Of a stretch of DNA of 16,011 nucleotides, positions 1 through 5,975 are shown one piece after another. A program made the position numbers and the translations under genes. The notes beneath the pieces were generated by a model. It did no database searches. It was not told the origin of the DNA and worked only from the letters and a program-made list of their open reading frames with translations. The DNA comes from JBLNDG01 sp050261415. Lineage in GTDB: Bacteria; Bacillota; Clostridia; Lutisporales; Lutisporaceae. The DNA lies in contig JBLNDG010000142.1 of assembly GCA_050261415.1 (NCBI GenBank), positions 1 to 16,011 on the forward strand. Reading direction: 5' to 3'. Numbering within the stretch: the stretch's first letter is position 1; each line of letters opens with the position of its first letter.

Positions 1-196
1 GTGAGAAATCCGTGTGTTCCGTGGTTTTCGTTTCTTAACCTTTAAGGAATATCCTGGCTTCGAAGCCCATCCCTGAAATCCTATTGCCTATTGCCGCGCA
101 TATTAGTGCGCATCATATGAATTTCACGACATATATACTTTTGAGCATTTCTATTTTATTTTCTATTTCTTGTGAAAAAATATACTTTATTTTTCC
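1..196. other. AT-rich intergenic region with short repeats beyond the operon end
   Basis: No convincing gene is visible here on either strand. Seen directly are a perfect 12-bp palindrome GGCTTCGAAGCC (56-67), a GCGCA/TGCGC stem with 6-nt loop (96-111), and a 7-bp tandem duplication (minus strand GGCAATAGGCAATAGG). At the left edge the minus strand reads CCACGGAACACACGGA. A motif at 122-144 nearly duplicates one at 4822-4844. No stem is followed by a T-run, so a terminator for the operon is not identified. Confidence 0.5.
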
Positions 197-676
197 CTAT
201 TTCGTTAGTATTTTGATTATTTCATCAGTACCGGTGCCTTTGGGAATGGTAAAGGTGCCAACCTTCAGCTTATCGTCCTTGTCAAGCTCTCCCAATCTCT
301 TCAAAAAACTCTTGGAATCCTTGATCAATCCGCTTTCCATCAATATATTAGCTATGCTTTCAGAGCTTAAGCCGCTCTTTATATTTATTTCCACCGCCTT
401 GGATGAAGTTTGTTTCGTAGAAGCAGGTGTAGGCGTCGGTTTTGCTGCCGGAGTCGGAGCAGGTGTTGGTGAAGGAGATGGTGATGGAGTCGGAGCCGGT
501 GTTTGTTTATTTATTACCTCCTCCATTGTAAGCACTATAAGATTATGCTTTTCAGCTTCTTTTTTTATATCCTCCACTGTCATTGGAGCGCTTCCCGAGC
601 TTATATTCACCATTGAGGATATGACAAGCCCTATTCCTATACCTAACGCTATATTTTTCAAATTGTATCTGCCCAT
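197..676 (-). CDS. Membrane-anchored protein with a C-terminal MltG/YceG N-terminal-like (LysM-type) domain
   Basis: The 159-residue protein has a hydrophobic N-terminal anchor (about 8-25), a short charged helix (about 33-57) and a Pro/Thr/Ser/Ala-rich linker (about 59-90, PAPTPSPSPSPTPAPTP). It ends in a globular domain (94-159). That domain reads VEINIKSGLSSESIANILMES, then GTFTIPKGTGTDEIIKIL. It follows the pattern of the LysM-like N-terminal domain of the endolytic transglycosylase MltG/YceG, but the catalytic domain is absent altogether. It may bind glycan or act as a scaffold outside the membrane; it should not be labelled an active transglycosylase. The ATG immediately follows the TAG of the preceding gene, with GAGG eight bases upstream, so the two are probably translated together. 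It is the last gene visible in the operon; no clear terminator follows. Confidence 0.85.
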   Translation of the reverse strand: MGRYNLKNIALGIGIGLVISSMVNISSGSAPMTVEDIKKEAEKHNLIVLTMEEVINKQTPAPTPSPSPSPTPAPTPAAKPTPTPASTKQTSSKAVEINIKSGLSSESIANILMESGLIKDSKSFLKRLGELDKDDKLKVGTFTIPKGTGTDEIIKILTK

Positions 677-1183
677 CTATTCTACCTCATTTTTCAAGGA
701 CAATATAAGCATAACCTCTCCCTGTCCTATATTCATCTGCTTTGCAATATCCGTTACGCTCATTCCTTGTGCGGCATAATCAAACACAGCCTGCTGCTTT
801 GAATTTAGCTTTCCTTCCGATACTTCTTCCTTCTCAGGGCTATCATTTGTAATCTTTTTCTTTTTTCGCGGATTGATTAAAGGCAGCGGAGCCTCCTTTT
901 TATCGATAACCGGAGCTGCCGCTGCAACCGGTGCTACGCTTAATTCCTTATATGCATCCTTGGCACTTTTAAGCTTTTCCTCAATTTCCTTAACAACCAT
1001 TTCAGAAGTATAGTTAAGTTCGCTGATTATCTCATCAGCGTCCTCAATTACCTTTTTTATCTCCTGCTCCTTTACATCAATGTTGAAGTAAATGTCCTCA
1101 CCCTTCAATTGATCCATGAAAATCATTATTGTGGATATAAGTATTGCAAATATACCTGCAGCTAAAAGCAAATAGTTGATCAT
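677..1183 (-). CDS. DUF6115-like membrane protein in the SwrB position
   Basis: The 168-residue product has one N-terminal membrane segment (about 3-22, YLLLAAGIFAILISTIMIFM), a charged helical or coiled-coil stretch (about 37-80), and an Ala/Pro and Lys-rich linker. Its C-terminal region resembles a helix-turn-helix (QQAVFDYAAQGMSVTDIAKQ, about 126-160). I believe this matches the DUF6115 type, but I could not confirm it. In B. subtilis the gene after sigD is swrB, encoding a single-TM protein of similar size that activates flagellar export; this gene occupies the equivalent place. SwrB-like function is an inference from size, topology and position. The frame opens at 1237, but the start at 1183 has GAGGTG in front of it and begins directly at the membrane segment. 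Its TAG stop abuts the ATG of the next gene. Confidence 0.82.
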   Translation of the reverse strand: MINYLLLAAGIFAILISTIMIFMDQLKGEDIYFNIDVKEQEIKKVIEDADEIISELNYTSEMVVKEIEEKLKSAKDAYKELSVAPVAAAAPVIDKKEAPLPLINPRKKKKITNDSPEKEEVSEGKLNSKQQAVFDYAAQGMSVTDIAKQMNIGQGEVMLILSLKNEVE

Positions 1184-1217
1184 GAGAACACCTCGTTTAT
1201 AACAAGATTTATTGAAA

Positions 1218-1242
1218 GGTTTTTGCGCTTTTCGCAAAAACC
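1218..1242. repeat. 10-bp perfect hairpin upstream of the DUF6115-like gene
   Basis: GGTTTTTGCG and CGCAAAAACC pair perfectly around a 5-nt loop. On the minus strand the stem is followed by TTTCAATAAA, so it could be a weak terminator or attenuator. It lies about 35 nt before the chosen start at 1183, inside the leader of the next gene. Confidence 0.6.
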
Positions 1243-1257
1243 ATACCCGAGCGTTTC

Positions 1258-1343
1258 AACGAGGCAAGGGATATATGCCCACTGCCTGTTGTAGAAATCG
1301 GAACCTGCCACTTTTAGAAGTTGGGGACATTTCTTGCCTCGTT
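1258..1343. repeat. 86-nt imperfect palindrome after the small charged protein gene
   Basis: AACGAGGCAAG (1258-1268) and CTTGCCTCGTT (1333-1343) are exact 11-bp inverted repeats. The pairing partly continues inward (ATGCCCA at 1275-1281 against TGGGGACAT at 1322-1330). The outer arm on the gene side overlaps the TAA stop of the preceding gene. It may be an RNA structure controlling expression between the two genes, or a small palindromic insertion. No T-run follows, so a classical terminator is not supported. Confidence 0.6.
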
Positions 1344-1659
1344 ATATTCTGATATCGATGGTTGTTATTTTGGACTGTTTTTCTTTCTTCTTCCCATCAG
1401 CTGTTTCATCACCGGAATCGTTTTCTTTTCTTTCCTGTTTGCCCTGTCCGCCTTTGCGCTGATCTTCCCTTCTTATTTTAGCTTCGAAGGCCTTTTTTGT
1501 TTCAACAACCTGTTTTGTGTTTTTTTCATTTTGCTGTTGTTCTTTTTGAATGTTGATATTAATATTGATTTTTGAGTTGTCGCTTTCTACGCTTTTTGCT
1601 TTTTGCACTTCCGGTATTTTGGGTATCAGCGTCTGGAGGTCAATCGGCCTGATTGGCAT
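1342..1659 (-). CDS. Small Lys/Glu-rich hypothetical protein
   Basis: I do not recognise a characterised family. The 105-residue protein starts MPIRPIDLQTLIPKIPEV, a Pro-rich hydrophobic segment that looks like a short conserved docking or anchoring motif. The remainder is a very charged, low-complexity, probably helical or disordered region (INININIQKEQQQNEKN, then KIRREDQRKGGQGKQERKEN). It ends TTIDIRI. No signal peptide or membrane segment is seen, so it should be cytoplasmic. GGGAGA seven bases upstream of the ATG makes translation likely. It sits 22 nt downstream of fapA in the sigD module. Its stop codon overlaps the first arm of an 86-nt imperfect palindrome. Confidence 0.75.
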   Translation of the reverse strand: MPIRPIDLQTLIPKIPEVQKAKSVESDNSKINININIQKEQQQNEKNTKQVVETKKAFEAKIRREDQRKGGQGKQERKENDSGDETADGKKKEKQSKITTIDIRI

Positions 1660-1681
1660 AACAATCTCTCCCTATTACGAT

Positions 1682-3490
1682 TTACACATCATCATAGGAG
1701 CCCATTTTTATTTCTGCATTCGCTCTATAGAAAGAAGCGTATTTTAGCGAATCCTTTATATACATCGTGCTGCTTCCTATGATAATCCTGCTTCCCGGAT
1801 ATATTATGTCATACACTTTTACTTTACCCCTTGTCAGGTCCTCAAAGTATGTTTCAAATTCTGTCTGATCCTTAATAAGCTGATCCTGCTTCTGTGTCAG
1901 TTGAAGCTTAAGCTGTATGGATTTTGCGAGTAAAAGCTTCTTATCCGGCGGCAGTTCGCTGCTCTTACTCATCTTGGTAAGCAGTTCTACCGCTTTGGAG
2001 GTCTTGTCCAGGTTATCACAAACCTGTTTCATCTCAAGTTTTATTTCGTCGAATTTCTTTCTCATATCAGGGTTTACACCGACTTCTATCTCGGTTATTG
2101 TTGCCATTGGAGATCCGATAACCTTTGCCTTTACTTCCTCTCCTACCTTGAAGAAACCGCCGACCAGGAGGCCTTTCCGGCCGCCAGCTTCAAGCTTCTT
2201 TCCGCAGGTTACCTGGCTGTGCATAATAGCATCACTCTGAATATTACCTTTTACGTCTATTTTACTGTTTTCTATAAACTTTGCTATTAAATCACCTTCA
2301 CAGTATAATTCACCCCTGTTCATTCCCTGTATGCCCCTGTGAAGTACTATATTGCCGTTGGATTTTATTATTGCTCCCTCAACGACCCCATAAACCTCAA
2401 TGTCCCCTTCTGCCTCCACTATGAATCCGGTCAGCACGTTGCCCTGGACAATAACCTTACCGTTGAACCTGATATTGCCTGTGGAATTATCCACGTTATG
2501 CTTCACTTCGTATACGGAGAATACATTGACCTTCCCATCCAGAAGCCTTACTTCACCGTCAACAGCTGCAATTAGTTCCAGCCCGTCTTCGCTGATGTCC
2601 ACATTTTTCCCCTTTGGCAAAGGCAGTTTTCTGCCGTCTTTACCCGGGACTTCTCCACCTTTTACATTCTTCCCGGGAAGCCCTTCGGTATGAGGTATCA
2701 ATGTCACAAGCTTCGCTCCCCTTTTTACATTCTTTATCAGGGACAGCTCGTGATAATCTATCTTTCCATCATCATCAATATTAATAGTTTTTTCAGTTGA
2801 AGTATCAAAATAATATTTAAGCTCGGCATCTCTTCCGGTTACAGGGTAGATTCCTTCTGCCACAAGAACCTCTTTGTTGTACTGTTTCCCAGCAACCACA
2901 CTTTTTATAACATCATCCATTATATTAAATACTACGCCATTTTCTTTCAAAGCATCGTATATTGCTATCTCATTTATGTCTTCCCCACCTATCGGCGGAG
3001 TAATGGTAATATAAGCCTGCATGTTGTCGTTTGTGACTCTAACATTGCAGGTTCCATCTATTCTTTTTTCTTCCTGGGGTTCGGCAATTTTAATCCAGTT
3101 ATCGAAGTTGCCGACTTCCATAGCCTGCTTTAACTTGTTCAGATCAACACTCTGTATCTTTCTTAAGTCAATTTTGGTTACAATGTCCACCATTGTAACT
3201 CCCTTTTCAATCTTTACATAAACCCCGTCTTCTTTAAAATCAAAATCGATATTCTTGTTTTCTTCCTTAATGCTTTCACTCAAAATATTGCCGATATTAT
3301 TTTCAATTGCCTGCAGAGTATTTCTATCCTGCAATGAAAGTTTTATTTTATAATACGAAGAAAACAGCGTCTTCTTACTTTCAAGAACTTCCACATGGAG
3401 ATCTTCCCTTTTTGCATTAAGTTTTTGCATACCGTCTGCTATAAGCTTGTCGTAATCTTTACCCTCGAGTATAATATAATCCACGTCCAT
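1682..3490 (-). CDS. fapA: FapA (DUF342) protein with N-terminal Jag_N-like domain
   Basis: This is a 602-residue protein of the DUF342/FapA family, annotated as flagellar assembly protein A and linked in some bacteria to polar localisation of flagella. An N-terminal Jag_N-like region (about 1-50, IILEGKDYDKLIADGMQKLN) is followed by the FapA N domain. Then comes the right-handed beta-helix core with the characteristic KNVKGGEVPGKDGRKLPLP loop and repeated Gly/Val strands (NIRFNGKVIVQGNVLTGFIV). A long charged C-terminal coiled coil (MRKKFDEIKLEMKQVCDN onward) comes next. The ATG at 3490 is preferred over 3511 because AGGGATGGTG lies at proper spacing before it, whereas 3511 overlaps the sigD stop and lacks a site. 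Co-transcription with sigD is implied. The Jag_N fusion is common in clostridial members as far as I know; the molecular role remains unclear. Confidence 0.9.
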   Translation of the reverse strand: MDVDYIILEGKDYDKLIADGMQKLNAKREDLHVEVLESKKTLFSSYYKIKLSLQDRNTLQAIENNIGNILSESIKEENKNIDFDFKEDGVYVKIEKGVTMVDIVTKIDLRKIQSVDLNKLKQAMEVGNFDNWIKIAEPQEEKRIDGTCNVRVTNDNMQAYITITPPIGGEDINEIAIYDALKENGVVFNIMDDVIKSVVAGKQYNKEVLVAEGIYPVTGRDAELKYYFDTSTEKTINIDDDGKIDYHELSLIKNVKRGAKLVTLIPHTEGLPGKNVKGGEVPGKDGRKLPLPKGKNVDISEDGLELIAAVDGEVRLLDGKVNVFSVYEVKHNVDNSTGNIRFNGKVIVQGNVLTGFIVEAEGDIEVYGVVEGAIIKSNGNIVLHRGIQGMNRGELYCEGDLIAKFIENSKIDVKGNIQSDAIMHSQVTCGKKLEAGGRKGLLVGGFFKVGEEVKAKVIGSPMATITEIEVGVNPDMRKKFDEIKLEMKQVCDNLDKTSKAVELLTKMSKSSELPPDKKLLLAKSIQLKLQLTQKQDQLIKDQTEFETYFEDLTRGKVKVYDIIYPGSRIIIGSSTMYIKDSLKYASFYRANAEIKMGSYDDV

Positions 3491-3507
3491 ATAAAACACA
3501 CCATCCC

Positions 3508-4248
3508 TCATTCAAATACAAAACTAAACTTGTTCTTAAGCCTTATAATAGCCTTTGTATGCAGTTGGGAAACTCTTGATTCAGATATGTTTAGCAGCTT
3601 CCCAATCTCCTTGTAGGTCAATTCTTCATAATAATATAAAGCAACAACCTTTTTCTCTTTTTCCGGTAATGAATTTATTGCTTCCTGCAGAATTTCTTTT
3701 ACCTCGGTATTCTCTATAACATTTTCCGGGGCTTCTTCCTGTTTGTCTTCTTCGCTTGATGTTACTTCTCTTTTTTGTTCCAATAAATCATCTAAAGAAA
3801 CAATTGAGTATGTAGTAATATTCTGTATTTTTTTCTGAAGCTCCTCAACTGAAACTCCAAGCTTGTCCGCTATTTCTTCATCTGTAGCAGGCCTTCCGAG
3901 GGTGCTTTCAAGTTCATAATATACCCGCTCCATTTCCTTTGACTTCTGCCGGACAGAACGTGGAAGCCAATCTATTTCTCGCAGCTGGTCAATAATAGCC
4001 CCTCTTATTCTTAACTGGGCGTAGGTATCAAACTTTACACCCCTGCCTAAGTCAAACTTATCTATTGCATCAATCAGTCCAAAGATTCCATAGCTTACCA
4101 AGTCATCAAACTCAACATTGTTTCCGTAACTGGCATAAAGCCTTCCGGCCACATATTTGACCAGGTATGTATATTTAATTATCAATTCTTCCCGAAGTTT
4201 CGCGTCTTTAGTTTTTGAATAAACTTCCCATAGATTATTCAGATCCAT
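3508..4248 (-). CDS. sigD: SigD/FliA/WhiG-family flagellar sigma factor (sigma-28)
   Basis: This sigma-70-family factor directs RNA polymerase to late flagellar, motility and chemotaxis promoters. The 246-residue protein has region 2 (about 22-95, including EFDDLVSYGIFGLIDAIDKF and the FliA/WhiG hallmark REIDWLPRSVRQ), region 3 (RPATDEEIADKLGVSVEEL), an acidic spacer (about 155-185), and region 4 with the helix-turn-helix LTYKEIGKLLNISESRVSQL. The frame is open up to 4287, but the start at 4248 is preferred because a strong GGAGG lies six bases upstream and MDLNNLWEVY resembles family N-termini. The stop overlaps an in-frame upstream ATG of fapA as ATGA. No FlgM anti-sigma gene is visible in this window. 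Confidence 0.96.
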   Translation of the reverse strand: MDLNNLWEVYSKTKDAKLREELIIKYTYLVKYVAGRLYASYGNNVEFDDLVSYGIFGLIDAIDKFDLGRGVKFDTYAQLRIRGAIIDQLREIDWLPRSVRQKSKEMERVYYELESTLGRPATDEEIADKLGVSVEELQKKIQNITTYSIVSLDDLLEQKREVTSSEEDKQEEAPENVIENTEVKEILQEAINSLPEKEKKVVALYYYEELTYKEIGKLLNISESRVSQLHTKAIIRLKNKFSFVFE

Positions 4249-4264
4249 TTTTACCTCCAGGTTG

Positions 4265-4669
4265 TTATAATTGTTGATCATCGTCATCCTGATTGTAACT
4301 GCTCATATAAGCCGGATTCATTTCCACAAACTCATTTTCTTCTTCCTGTCCCAAGTTACTTAATTCCATATCGTCCATAGGAGGTACTTTTATATCTATT
4401 GTTGAGGCATCCCCACCGGAGTTGTTACCTTTTCCAATTGCCCGGGAATCCTCACTGGCGTTTTTAGGCCTTCTGCTAACCTCACTGCAGGCAATTGCAT
4501 TTTTTATGGTTTCAGCTCCCAAATACCCAAATATTCCGAACACGATGGTTACAACTATACAACGTATCATAAGCACGGAAAAACTTATTTCCATTTTAAC
4601 CCCCATAGCAATATTTATAATGAGAGCCAAAATAATTATATATATAGGCATGTCGTCAAAAAACTTCAT
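4265..4669 (-). CDS. Small two-TM membrane protein with acidic C-terminal tail, unknown function
   Basis: I do not recognise a named family. The 134-residue product has two N-terminal hydrophobic segments (about 8-24, MPIYIIILALIINIAM region, and 29-51, VLMIRCIVVTIVFGIFGYLG). A hydrophilic tail with Ser/Gly/Asn follows, ending in a strongly acidic stretch (LGQEEENEFVEM and DDDDQQL). It is predicted to be a membrane protein with a soluble tail; topology is not certain. The frame extends to an ATG at 4708, but the ATG at 4669 has GGAG nine bases upstream whereas 4708 has none and lies in the loop of an inverted repeat. It is the first gene of the sigD module and ends 16 nt before the sigD start. 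A role in motility or in control of SigD is inferred from position only. Confidence 0.75.
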   Translation of the reverse strand: MKFFDDMPIYIIILALIINIAMGVKMEISFSVLMIRCIVVTIVFGIFGYLGAETIKNAIACSEVSRRPKNASEDSRAIGKGNNSGGDASTIDIKVPPMDDMELSNLGQEEENEFVEMNPAYMSSYNQDDDDQQL

Positions 4670-4692
4670 TCTCAAAGACTCCGCAATTATAT

Positions 4693-4736
4693 GTTTCGCA
4701 CTAAACATCTTACATTTAATTCATATAGTGCGAAAC
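4693..4736. repeat. 11-bp inverted repeat just upstream of the small membrane protein gene
   Basis: GTTTCGCACTA (4693-4703) and TAGTGCGAAAC (4726-4736) are exact inverted repeats separated by 22 nt. The hairpin ends about ten bases before the GGAG ribosome binding site used by the start at 4669. It could therefore influence translation or RNA stability, or be a protein-binding site. No T-run follows it. Confidence 0.65.
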
Positions 4737-4750
4737 GTATTCCTTAATTC

Positions 4751-4834
4751 ATATGTCATGAAAAGTACATACCTGATATTGCAAAATCAGATGCCTTAAC
4801 TGATTTTGTATGATAAATCTTTTTCATGACATAT
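4751..4834. repeat. 84-nt nested inverted-repeat structure in the cheD-sigD gap
   Basis: The outer arms ATATGTCATGAAAA (4751-4764) and its exact complement (4821-4834) form a 14-bp perfect inverted repeat. Nearly concentric inside it is a second perfect stem, CAAAATCAG (4782-4790) with CTGATTTTG (4800-4808), around a 9-nt loop. In RNA this would fold as a long hairpin with an internal loop. No T-run follows either stem on the minus strand, so an ordinary intrinsic terminator is unlikely. Confidence 0.7.
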
Positions 4835-4857
4835 ATATTTTTGACATGGTCTGTCAA
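4830..4857 (-). promoter_or_regulatory. Candidate promoter for the sigD module
   Basis: On the minus strand TTGACA (4852-4857) is followed, after a 16-nt spacer, by TATATG (4830-4835). This is a plausible but imperfect sigma-A promoter that would start transcription near 4823. The -10 hexamer falls within one arm of a 14-bp inverted repeat, a common place for an operator. The resulting leader would be about 150 nt long before the chosen start at 4669. No transcription data are available; the assignment rests only on hexamer matches. Confidence 0.28.
4841..4857. repeat. TTGACA-N5-TGTCAA dyad directly after cheD
   Basis: A perfect 6-bp inverted repeat with a 5-nt spacer begins immediately after the cheD stop codon. 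On the minus strand its first arm reads TTGACA, the sigma-A -35 consensus. It could be a repressor operator, part of a promoter, or both. With 12 specific bases in AT-rich DNA, chance is possible. Confidence 0.5.
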
Positions 4858-5343
4858 CTAAATCTGTTTTGTACCATAACCAATTGTTTTTATTAATAAT
4901 ATACCAGTTTCTGAGTATAATTCAATAGTTCTTCCATAATTTCCACCGGTGTCTTCTGCAACTATAGGGATATTCAGCAATCCCAGGGTTTCTTTAGTTG
5001 CAGCTACATTTCTTGCACCAATCCTCATTATATCGCTTGTATCATTAAAACTGAACATTTGTGAACCGCCAGCGATTTTGCTTATTATTTTATTTTTCCT
5101 CGCTCCCAACTTCACCATTTCTTCCAGAAGCTTTGATATTCCTGTATCTGCAAACTTTGCTGTGTTGCTGTTGTTCTTTATTTGTGTACTGTTTGGAAGC
5201 ATTATATGTACGAGCCCTGATATTTTCGAGGATGTGTCGTACAGGCATATACCCACACAGGATCCAAGCCCGAGTGTTGTTAATATGCCGGGACTATATG
5301 TTGTGTTCAGGTCAGCCATTCCAACTTTTATTAAATCTGCCAT
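4858..5343 (-). CDS. cheD: CheD, chemoreceptor glutamine deamidase
   Basis: CheD deamidates specific glutamines on chemoreceptors and binds CheC to control adaptation. The 161-residue length is normal. Its papain-like catalytic residues are visible: C29 in LGLGSCVGICLYD, H46 in GLVHIMLPNS, and T23 just before the GLGSC loop, with the same spacing as the Cys/His/Thr triad described for Thermotoga CheD. The KIAGGSQMFS segment (usual form GGxxMF) and IGARNVAATKETL also match the family. The start follows the cheC stop by one base, with GGGAG inside the cheC end serving as ribosome binding site. It closes the tightly packed che block; a 188-nt structured gap follows before the next chosen start. 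Confidence 0.98.
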   Translation of the reverse strand: MADLIKVGMADLNTTYSPGILTTLGLGSCVGICLYDTSSKISGLVHIMLPNSTQIKNNSNTAKFADTGISKLLEEMVKLGARKNKIISKIAGGSQMFSFNDTSDIMRIGARNVAATKETLGLLNIPIVAEDTGGNYGRTIELYSETGILLIKTIGYGTKQI

Positions 5344-5344
5344 A

Positions 5345-5959
5345 TTAGATTACTCCCAAACTCTTAAGTAAAATCTCAAAGGATTCTTCATCCGGGATGA
5401 GGAAAAAGTTGCCCTTTACCCTGTTGGAGCCTTCGTTGAAATCCGTTTCTATAAGCATTACTTTATCTCCAACCTGACCAAACAGTATTACAGGAACGCT
5501 TAAAATCGCTCCCGCCATGTCCAGTGCCAGTGATGGGACAGATACAATAAGTTTCAATCCAGTTAAGGATGACAGCGAAGACAGATATGACCCGGAAAGA
5601 ATATTTCCAACTTCCTGTAAAGCTGAAAAGTCCATATCATCCAGGTTGTCGTTATCGTCCATCTTGCTCATAAGCAAGTTTGTGAGCAGCTTAGCAGACT
5701 TCTTGTCCATGAGAAACATTATACTTCCTGTTATATCCCCTGTTACTTTAAAGTATATCCCTACTACCTCAACCTCAGGTCCGCCAACTAACTCTGCAAC
5801 ATCCTTGAACTCAAGTATGTTAACCTTGGGTACGTCCATGTCAATCCTTTTGGATATCATTTTAGAAAGTGCAGTTGCTGCATTTCCTGCACCTATATTA
5901 CCTATCTCCCTAAGTACGTCAATCTGCAAACTGTTCAGATCATCAATTGATAATGGCAT
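5345..5959 (-). CDS. cheC: CheC, CheY-P phosphatase
   Basis: CheC is a CYX-family phosphatase that dephosphorylates CheY-P and is stimulated by CheD. The 204-residue protein contains both pseudo-symmetric active-site helices. The first is LREIGNIGAGNAATAL (E18, N21). The second is SALQEVGNILSGSYL (S112, E116, N119), with P142 placed 22 residues after N119, matching the ExxN-x22-P pattern. Both sites look competent, as in true CheC proteins, whereas CheX has one. GGATG eight bases upstream of the ATG is a good ribosome binding site. A single base separates cheC from cheD, fitting the known CheC-CheD heterodimer and suggesting coupled translation. Confidence 0.97.
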   Translation of the reverse strand: MPLSIDDLNSLQIDVLREIGNIGAGNAATALSKMISKRIDMDVPKVNILEFKDVAELVGGPEVEVVGIYFKVTGDITGSIMFLMDKKSAKLLTNLLMSKMDDNDNLDDMDFSALQEVGNILSGSYLSSLSSLTGLKLIVSVPSLALDMAGAILSVPVILFGQVGDKVMLIETDFNEGSNRVKGNFFLIPDEESFEILLKSLGVI

Positions 5960-5975
5960 TTTTTCACATCCTCTG

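Noticed and set aside
96..111. Stem GCGCA/TGCGC as terminator of the operon
   Set aside because: Only 5 bp and not followed by a T-run on the minus strand.
84..779. 231-aa open frame on the plus strand with a GVGAG-type repeat
   Set aside because: The Gly/Val repeat is the reverse complement of the Pro/Thr stalk of the YceG-like protein; the frame crosses two well-supported minus-strand genes.
2989..2996. GCCGATAG on the minus strand, a possible sigma-28 -10
   Set aside because: Within fapA coding sequence and without a matching -35 element.
4670..4708. Upstream ATG start for the two-TM protein
   Set aside because: No ribosome binding site and it lies in the loop of an inverted repeat; the ATG at 4669 has GGAG at proper spacing.
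4709..4857. A c-di-GMP (GEMM) riboswitch in the leader before the sigD module
   Set aside because: The conserved GEMM core elements are not seen; only simple dyads are present.
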